Program-made: the position numbers and the translations under genes
Assembly (NCBI GenBank): GCA_943914745.1
Contig: CALUDF010000023.1
Location: forward strand, 1-16,020
Reading direction: 5' to 3'
From: an uncultured Bacteriovorax sp.
GTDB taxonomy: Bacteria; Bdellovibrionota; Bacteriovoracia; Bacteriovoracales; Bacteriovoracaceae
Length of the DNA: 16,020 nucleotides
Notes under the pieces: generated by a model
Databases searched by the model: none
The model's input: the letters and a program-made list of their open reading frames with translations, nothing else
Told to the model about the DNA's origin: nothing
Shown: piece after piece, positions 11,577 to 16,020 of the stretch
Layout of the letters: each line of letters opens with the position of its first letter
Position numbering within the stretch: position 1 is the first letter of the stretch

Positions 11577-14228
11577 GTCATACCAGTTGATTCCAATACC
11601 CATATCAACTTTTAGTGGTACGCGAAGATCGACCACGTTCTCCATTCCTTCGCGCACCAGCTCTTTCATCAGATTTAACTCATCTTCTTCAACTTCAAAA
11701 ATAAGTTCATCGTGCACCTGAAGGAGCATTTTTGACTTAAGATTTTTTGCTGTCATCTGTTCATCGATTTGAATCATCGCCAGCTTAATAATATCAGCAG
11801 CTGTTCCTTGAATTGGACTGTTGATGGCCATTCTTTCGGCCTGGGCCTTGATCGTTCTATTTTGAGAATGAATATCCGGCAAAAGGCGCTTTCTTCCATG
11901 CAGTGTTTCGGCATACCCTGTCTGTTCAGCCTTGTCTTTGAGAGTATCAAGGAAAGTTTTAATCGAACTAAAACGCGTAAAATATTTATCAATGTATTGT
12001 TTGGCTTCCGTGCGGGAAATCTTGAGAGTCGCCGCCAATCCAAAAGATGACTGACCGTACATTAAACCGAAGTTAACTGTTTTTGCCATTGAGCGGTCAT
12101 TCTTTGAGACTTGAGAGATGGGAATATCCAAGACTTCTGAAGCTGTCTGGGCATGGATATCCAAGTCGTCCTGAAACGATTTTAGCATCGTCGGGTCTTC
12201 GGAGAAATGGGCCAGTAAACGCAGTTCAACCTGAGAGTAGTCAGCTGAAAGAAGAATCTTTCCAGGCTTGGCGATGAAGGCCTTTCTCACCTTTTCTCCC
12301 ATCGGGCTTCTCACTGGAATATTCTGAAGATTTGGGTTCGTCGATGAAAGTCGTCCCGTCTGGGCCACCGTCATATTAAAATTTGTATGAATGCGCTTTG
12401 TCTCTGGATTCACTAGCTCCGGAAGTGCCTTGACGTAAGTTGAAAGGATTTTTCCAAACTCGCGGAAAGTTAGAAGAAGTCCCGGGACTTCGCTGATGTT
12501 CATTCCATCGAGCTCTTCTAAAACCTCAGCATCTGTTGAATAACCCGTCTTCGTTTTTTTCACTGGTGGAAGGTTTAATTTTTCAAAAAGCAGGACTCCA
12601 ACTTGTTTTGGAGAATTGAGATTGATTTCCCCTCCGGCGATTTTATAAATTTCATCTTCAACTTTTTTAATCTCCGTTGAGAGTTCAACTTCAAACTCGC
12701 GCAAGTAATTGCCATTGAGGGAGATTCCCTCTTTTTCCATCTTTCCCAGAACTGAAAGAATCTTGAGATCGATGTTGTTAAAGACATCCATCAATTTAAG
12801 ATCGCTTAATTTTTGTTTGAAAATTTTTGCCAGGACAAAAATGGCATATCCACGCTCACCATTTGCCTGGTGCTCGTCAGCTCCTGCTTCCATGTCCAGG
12901 TACTCTTTCATGATGACGTCGAGCTCATGGCGAAGTCCTGCGTTGATATTAAAATGTGCGAGCGTCACATCAAAGCGTTTAGCAACAAAACCCCAACCGT
13001 TAATCTGAGAGTGAACGTAATCACGCTTAAGATTATCAGAGATAATTTCAAGGTCCTGATGATTCCATAGAGCCTTTAAAACACTCTCCACCAAATTATG
13101 ATCTGCTGAATAAGTGTGAGTTTCATTAAACGCAAAATAAGTGCGAGAAATCTTTCTTGCATAGATATCGTCGCTATCATACAGGTTATAAATAGCTACA
13201 CTCTCTGAAGCCTTGGCTTGAGTCAGGATTTCATCAAAATTATTTTCATCTAAGTCCACAACAGTGACGGAAGAGTCTTTTGACCTACCAAAAAGCGCGC
13301 TCTCAATGGGTCCTTCATCTGAAGAACCACTTGCACCCTTATCCGTCTCACGGGCAAGGTGATGCTGAAACCTCATCTCCTGAAGCTTGACTAGGATTGA
13401 CTTAAATCCTAAGTCTTTTAAAAAATCAGAAAGCTCATTGGTTGGATAAAAACTCACGGCCGTCTCTTCAGGCGTGTGCCCTAAATCAACATCTGTCACA
13501 ATCTGAACTAGTTTCTTTGAAAGAAGACCTGCTTCAAGATGGTCAGTGAAAGCTTCAATGACTTTTTTGCCTTTTAACTGATCGCGGTTAGCAATGATAT
13601 TTTCCAGTGTCCCGTACTCTTTTAAAAGTTTTGCAGCTCCTACGGCCCCAATGCCTTTCATTCCGGGAATGTTGTCTGAAGTATCTCCAACAATTGAGAG
13701 ATAATCGACGATTTGCTCCGGACGCACTCCCATTTTTTCTTCAACGTCATCCGGAGAATAAAGTTTGTCCTTCATCGTATCGAGGAGTTTTACGTTCCCC
13801 CCTACAAATTGCATTAAATCCTTATCACCTGAAGCGATGTAAATTTCATCAAATTGCTCTTTCCATTGGACCGCTGCCGAGCCGATGATATCGTCGGCTT
13901 CGAAATTTTCATGGCAAAACGTAGGAAGATTCATTTTTTTTATCAGCTCTTCAATCAAGGCAAACTGTGGGATTAAATCCTCAGGTGGCTCGGATCTGTT
14001 GGCCTTGTACCCTTCAAAAAGTTCATTTCTAAAAGATCCGCCTTTCGTATCGCGAGCAAGAAACACGTGGGTTGGTCTCTGGTCGGATAAAAGTTTTAAC
14101 AGCATCGTAAACATTCCGTAGACTGCATTCGTCGGCACGCCCTCAGGTGAATGCATCGGACGGATGGCAAAAAACGCACGGAAAATAAAATTGGAGACGT
14201 CGACGATGATCAAACGCTTTTTCGACAT
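11568..14228 (-). CDS. polA: DNA polymerase I with an apparently inactive proofreading domain
   Basis: Repair and Okazaki-fragment processing polymerase, 886 residues. The 5' nuclease domain (1-290) has Asp10, EADD (110-113), SGDKD (133-137) and GDTSDNIPG (181-189). The polymerase domain (about 485-886) has motif A DYSQVELR (Asp663), motif B RSMAKTVNFGLMYG (712-725; Phe720 and Tyr724 in the O-helix) and motif C VHDE (838-841). The middle 3'-5' exonuclease domain (about 320-480) keeps the fold but has lost key acids: E. coli DTETDS is replaced by YNLYDS (347-352), and the motif III YAAED is YAIFV (461-465); only the Asp of NLKRD (403) remains. Proofreading is therefore probably lost, as in Taq. 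AGGA nine bases before the ATG. It follows the RDD gene by 39 bases. Confidence 0.97.
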   Translation of the reverse strand: MSKKRLIIVDVSNFIFRAFFAIRPMHSPEGVPTNAVYGMFTMLLKLLSDQRPTHVFLARDTKGGSFRNELFEGYKANRSEPPEDLIPQFALIEELIKKMNLPTFCHENFEADDIIGSAAVQWKEQFDEIYIASGDKDLMQFVGGNVKLLDTMKDKLYSPDDVEEKMGVRPEQIVDYLSIVGDTSDNIPGMKGIGAVGAAKLLKEYGTLENIIANRDQLKGKKVIEAFTDHLEAGLLSKKLVQIVTDVDLGHTPEETAVSFYPTNELSDFLKDLGFKSILVKLQEMRFQHHLARETDKGASGSSDEGPIESALFGRSKDSSVTVVDLDENNFDEILTQAKASESVAIYNLYDSDDIYARKISRTYFAFNETHTYSADHNLVESVLKALWNHQDLEIISDNLKRDYVHSQINGWGFVAKRFDVTLAHFNINAGLRHELDVIMKEYLDMEAGADEHQANGERGYAIFVLAKIFKQKLSDLKLMDVFNNIDLKILSVLGKMEKEGISLNGNYLREFEVELSTEIKKVEDEIYKIAGGEINLNSPKQVGVLLFEKLNLPPVKKTKTGYSTDAEVLEELDGMNISEVPGLLLTFREFGKILSTYVKALPELVNPETKRIHTNFNMTVAQTGRLSSTNPNLQNIPVRSPMGEKVRKAFIAKPGKILLSADYSQVELRLLAHFSEDPTMLKSFQDDLDIHAQTASEVLDIPISQVSKNDRSMAKTVNFGLMYGQSSFGLAATLKISRTEAKQYIDKYFTRFSSIKTFLDTLKDKAEQTGYAETLHGRKRLLPDIHSQNRTIKAQAERMAINSPIQGTAADIIKLAMIQIDEQMTAKNLKSKMLLQVHDELIFEVEEDELNLMKELVREGMENVVDLRVPLKVDMGIGINWYDLK

Positions 14229-14267
14229 AAAAATAATCCTGAAAAAATAAGTGAGCTAACTAAAAAT

Positions 14268-14771
14268 TTAGATTGAACCAGTTGTATTCGAAGTAAACCA
14301 ACTTGTCTTTCGATTTTTTACGCCGGCGAAGTTATCGTCGTTGGCCATCACAGAAGTGTCTGCCATGACGTCGCCAAGACGATGTCCTGAGTCGAGATTG
14401 TAGAGAAGGTAGAGTTCAAAACCAATGAGCACCACCGCAAGAATCGCTCCTAAAATCCAGCCGACGACCGGAAGAAGCAAGGCCACTAAAAGCGGCAACG
14501 TGAAAGGTAAATTCCTAATCACCGATTGCTTATACGAGCAAGGAGAGCCATCCTCCAGAGACTTCACAGCAAAACCCATGAACTTCTTACCGGCAGATTG
14601 GCCATTACTCATACCGTCACAAAGCGACATGTAGATAATTCCAAGAACGACACCTAAGGGAAAAAACCAAATAGAAAAGCATGCGACTATAAATAAGTCG
14701 ATGGCCTTAGCTATGAGACGGGTTAATTTGGCGACTCTGATCGCTTTTTCCAATAGATATTTTCTATCCAT
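14268..14771 (-). CDS. RDD-family integral membrane protein
   Basis: Inner-membrane protein of 167 residues with the RDD pattern: Arg18 and Asp25 in the first helix (RLIAKAIDLF), SNGQSAGKKFMGF (55-67) and the closing SGHRLGDVMADT (128-139) with the conserved Arg-Leu-Gly-Asp. Three or four hydrophobic segments lie at about 27-50, 90-102 and 103-124. Members of this family are of varied or unknown role, some linked to ion transport. The ATG at 14771 lacks a clear ribosome site; TAAGAT sits six bases upstream, which suggests a leaderless message. It is the first gene of a likely two-gene operon with polA, a pairing with no obvious functional sense. Confidence 0.88.
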   Translation of the reverse strand: MDRKYLLEKAIRVAKLTRLIAKAIDLFIVACFSIWFFPLGVVLGIIYMSLCDGMSNGQSAGKKFMGFAVKSLEDGSPCSYKQSVIRNLPFTLPLLVALLLPVVGWILGAILAVVLIGFELYLLYNLDSGHRLGDVMADTSVMANDDNFAGVKNRKTSWFTSNTTGSI

Positions 14772-14777
14772 AAATCA

Positions 14778-14806
14778 ATCTTAGTGACACACCTTAGAAA
14801 AAGCAA
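14778..14806 (-). promoter_or_regulatory. Candidate promoter of RDD-polA, leaderless type
   Basis: On the minus strand TTGCTT (14806-14801; three of six matches) and TAAGAT (14783-14778; four of six) are 17 bases apart. The -10 is six bases from the ATG at 14771, so transcription would start at the codon itself. Confidence 0.4.
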
Positions 14807-14879
14807 AGAAAAACCCTTGTTTACGCCCAAGAGTTACAGAGTTGAAACCTGCGAGTATGCGAGGCATGATATTTTTTCA

Positions 14880-14909
14880 TTTTCACCACCTTACCACTTA
14901 ATGTAGAAT
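14880..14909 (+). promoter_or_regulatory. Candidate promoter of trxA-gmhA
   Basis: TAGAAT (14904-14909; five of six matches to TATAAT) with TTTTCA (14880-14885; four of six) 18 bases upstream. Transcription would start near 14916, about 20 bases before the trxA ATG, with AAAAGGAG in the leader. Confidence 0.45.
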
Positions 14910-14935
14910 GACTTTTACAACAAAAGGAGTTCCTC

Positions 14936-15259
14936 ATGGGATCAGTAAATAAAACAGACGTAGCACACTTCGAATCAGACGTATTAAAAGCAGATAAACC
15001 AGTTCTAGTAGATTTCTGGGCTGAGTGGTGTGGACCATGTCGCGTTCTTGGACCAATTCTTGACGACGTTGCTCGTGAATTAGGCGAGAAAGCTCAAATC
15101 GTAAAAGTTAACGTCGATGACAATCCTGAGCTAGCTCAAAAATATGGTATCCGTGGGATCCCAACAATGATTTTCTTCAAGAATGGTCAAGCCGCAAAGA
15201 CTCTAGTTGGAGTTCAGGCAAAAGACGAAATCAAAAAATCACTTGAAGAGATGGCTTAA
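14936..15259 (+). CDS. trxA: Thioredoxin 1
   Basis: Small cytoplasmic disulfide reductase that supplies electrons to ribonucleotide reductase, peroxiredoxins and methionine sulfoxide reductase. The 107-residue protein has the active site WCGPC (Cys32, Cys35), the preceding VLVDFWAEW strand, Asp26, and the cis-proline motif GIPT (Pro76). No signal peptide, so it is cytoplasmic. AAGGAG six bases before the ATG is a strong ribosome site. It is followed after three bases by gmhA. Confidence 0.98.
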   Translation: MGSVNKTDVAHFESDVLKADKPVLVDFWAEWCGPCRVLGPILDDVARELGEKAQIVKVNVDDNPELAQKYGIRGIPTMIFFKNGQAAKTLVGVQAKDEIKKSLEEMA

Positions 15260-15262
15260 TTT

Positions 15263-15838
15263 ATGTTTGCACTAGAGTCGCTACAAGATGCACAGAAAGT
15301 TCTAAACGCTTTTGTTGATAACAAAGGTAACGTTGAATTGATTAACAAGGCCATTAACTTAATGGTTGAGTCTTATAAAAACGACGGAAGAATGTTTAGC
15401 TGTGGCAATGGCGGCTCTATGTGCGATGCCATGCACTTTGCCGAAGAGCTTACTGGAAGATTCAGAAAAGAAAGAAAGCCTCTGGCGGCCATGGCCATTA
15501 ACGACCCTTCTCACCTCACGTGCGTTTCAAACGACTATGGATACGACTTTGTTTTCTCCCGCTACGTAGAAGCTTGGGGGAATAAAGGCGATGTTCTTCT
15601 GGCCATCTCGACTTCAGGAAACTCACCTAACGTTCTTTTGGCGGTTGAAGCTGCCAAGAAAAAGGGAATGAAAGTTGTCGGTCTTCTGGGAAAAGGCGGC
15701 GGGAAGCTTAAAGACATGGTTGATGTCCCGCTTATCGTTGAGTCTAATGTCAGTGACCGTATTCAGGAAGTTCATATTAAATGCATTCATATTTTTATTG
15801 AAGGCATTGAAAGAAGTTTATTTCCGTCAAATTACTAA
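15263..15838 (+). CDS. gmhA: Phosphoheptose isomerase (sedoheptulose 7-phosphate isomerase)
   Basis: Catalyses the first step of ADP-heptose synthesis for LPS inner core: sedoheptulose 7-phosphate to D-glycero-manno-heptose 7-phosphate. The 191-residue length matches E. coli GmhA (192). The SIS-domain phosphate loops CGNGGS (47-52) and STSGNS (116-121) are intact, as are the zinc/catalytic positions His58 and Glu62 in AMHFAEELTGR and Gln168 and His176 in DRIQEVHIKCIH. The ATG lies three bases after the trxA stop; the nearest purine-rich site (GAAGAG) is 12 bases away, so translation probably depends on trxA. Its presence implies a Gram-negative envelope with heptose-containing LPS or a related glycan. 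No other LPS gene is in the window. Confidence 0.96.
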   Translation: MFALESLQDAQKVLNAFVDNKGNVELINKAINLMVESYKNDGRMFSCGNGGSMCDAMHFAEELTGRFRKERKPLAAMAINDPSHLTCVSNDYGYDFVFSRYVEAWGNKGDVLLAISTSGNSPNVLLAVEAAKKKGMKVVGLLGKGGGKLKDMVDVPLIVESNVSDRIQEVHIKCIHIFIEGIERSLFPSNY

Positions 15839-15907
15839 GTATTTTATACCTGACTGATTTGTTTCTACTTTAGGAATTAAATCTACTTACCGAAGTATAT
15901 CTTAGGT

Positions 15908-16020
15908 ATGCACTTTATAATAACACTTCTACTTACTCTTCCTTTTTCCTTATCCGCTCAAGACGGATGCGACGACATATTAAAGGTCGGCAAAAATATT
16001 GTGACCATGATGAATAAGAA
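15908..16020 (+). CDS. Start of an exported protein gene (partial)
   Basis: An open frame begins at ATG 15908 and runs off the right edge. It encodes a typical signal peptide (MHFIITLLLTLPFSLSA, cleavage after Ser-x-Ala) and then QDGCDDILKVGKNIVTMM. The product is thus exported, with a Cys four residues into the mature part. Only 37 codons are visible and nothing identifies the family. The ribosome site is poor (TTAGGT directly against the ATG). It lies 69 bases after gmhA with no terminator visible between. Confidence 0.65.
   Translation, partial: MHFIITLLLTLPFSLSAQDGCDDILKVGKNIVTMMNK

Overview
The window reads as a moderately AT-rich chromosomal segment of a Gram-negative bacterium. GmhA makes the LPS heptose precursor, there is a Yej-type inner-membrane peptide importer, and many small proteins carry Sec signal peptides. 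The protein style (numerous unrecognised exported proteins, a secreted matrixin, a Pol I with a decayed proofreading domain) would fit Bdellovibrionota, perhaps the Bacteriovorax/Peredibacter group. That placement is an inference from style, not from a marker. No tRNA, rRNA, IS element, phage gene or CRISPR array was seen.

Layout. 1-2817 (minus strand): a peptide ABC importer operon, with substrate-binding protein, YejB permease, and the start of a YejE-like permease cut by the window edge. 2877-3581 (minus): an exported coiled-coil protein. 3741-4241 (plus): a lone exported protein with its own promoter and terminator. 4298-5698 (minus): three tightly packed genes of unknown function, the first transcribed possibly being a degenerate receiver. 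5740-6986 (minus): a secreted matrixin-type metalloprotease with a C-terminal membrane tail, preceded by a small exported protein whose pattern suggests an NTR/TIMP-like fold. 6987-7301: a gene-poor gap with repeats and hairpins. 7302-8846 (minus): three paralogous small exported two-cysteine proteins. A 38-residue putative membrane microprotein (8159-8275) sits among them and is coupled by a TAATG overlap to the next paralogue.

8966-10994 (minus): groES-groEL with a clear intrinsic terminator and an RpoH-like promoter. 11166-11576 (plus): an OsmC/Ohr-family peroxidase that overlaps tail-to-tail with polA (11568-14228, minus). polA follows an RDD-family membrane protein gene. 14936-15838 (plus): trxA-gmhA. 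15908-end (plus): the start of another exported protein.

The right half is housekeeping: protein folding and stress, DNA repair, redox and LPS precursor. The left half is envelope and export functions. The most interesting parts are the paralogue/microprotein cluster with a palindrome in its promoter spacer, the metalloprotease with its possible inhibitor-like neighbour, and several genes that lack a Shine-Dalgarno sequence but have a -10-like hexamer close to the start codon, suggesting leaderless mRNAs.
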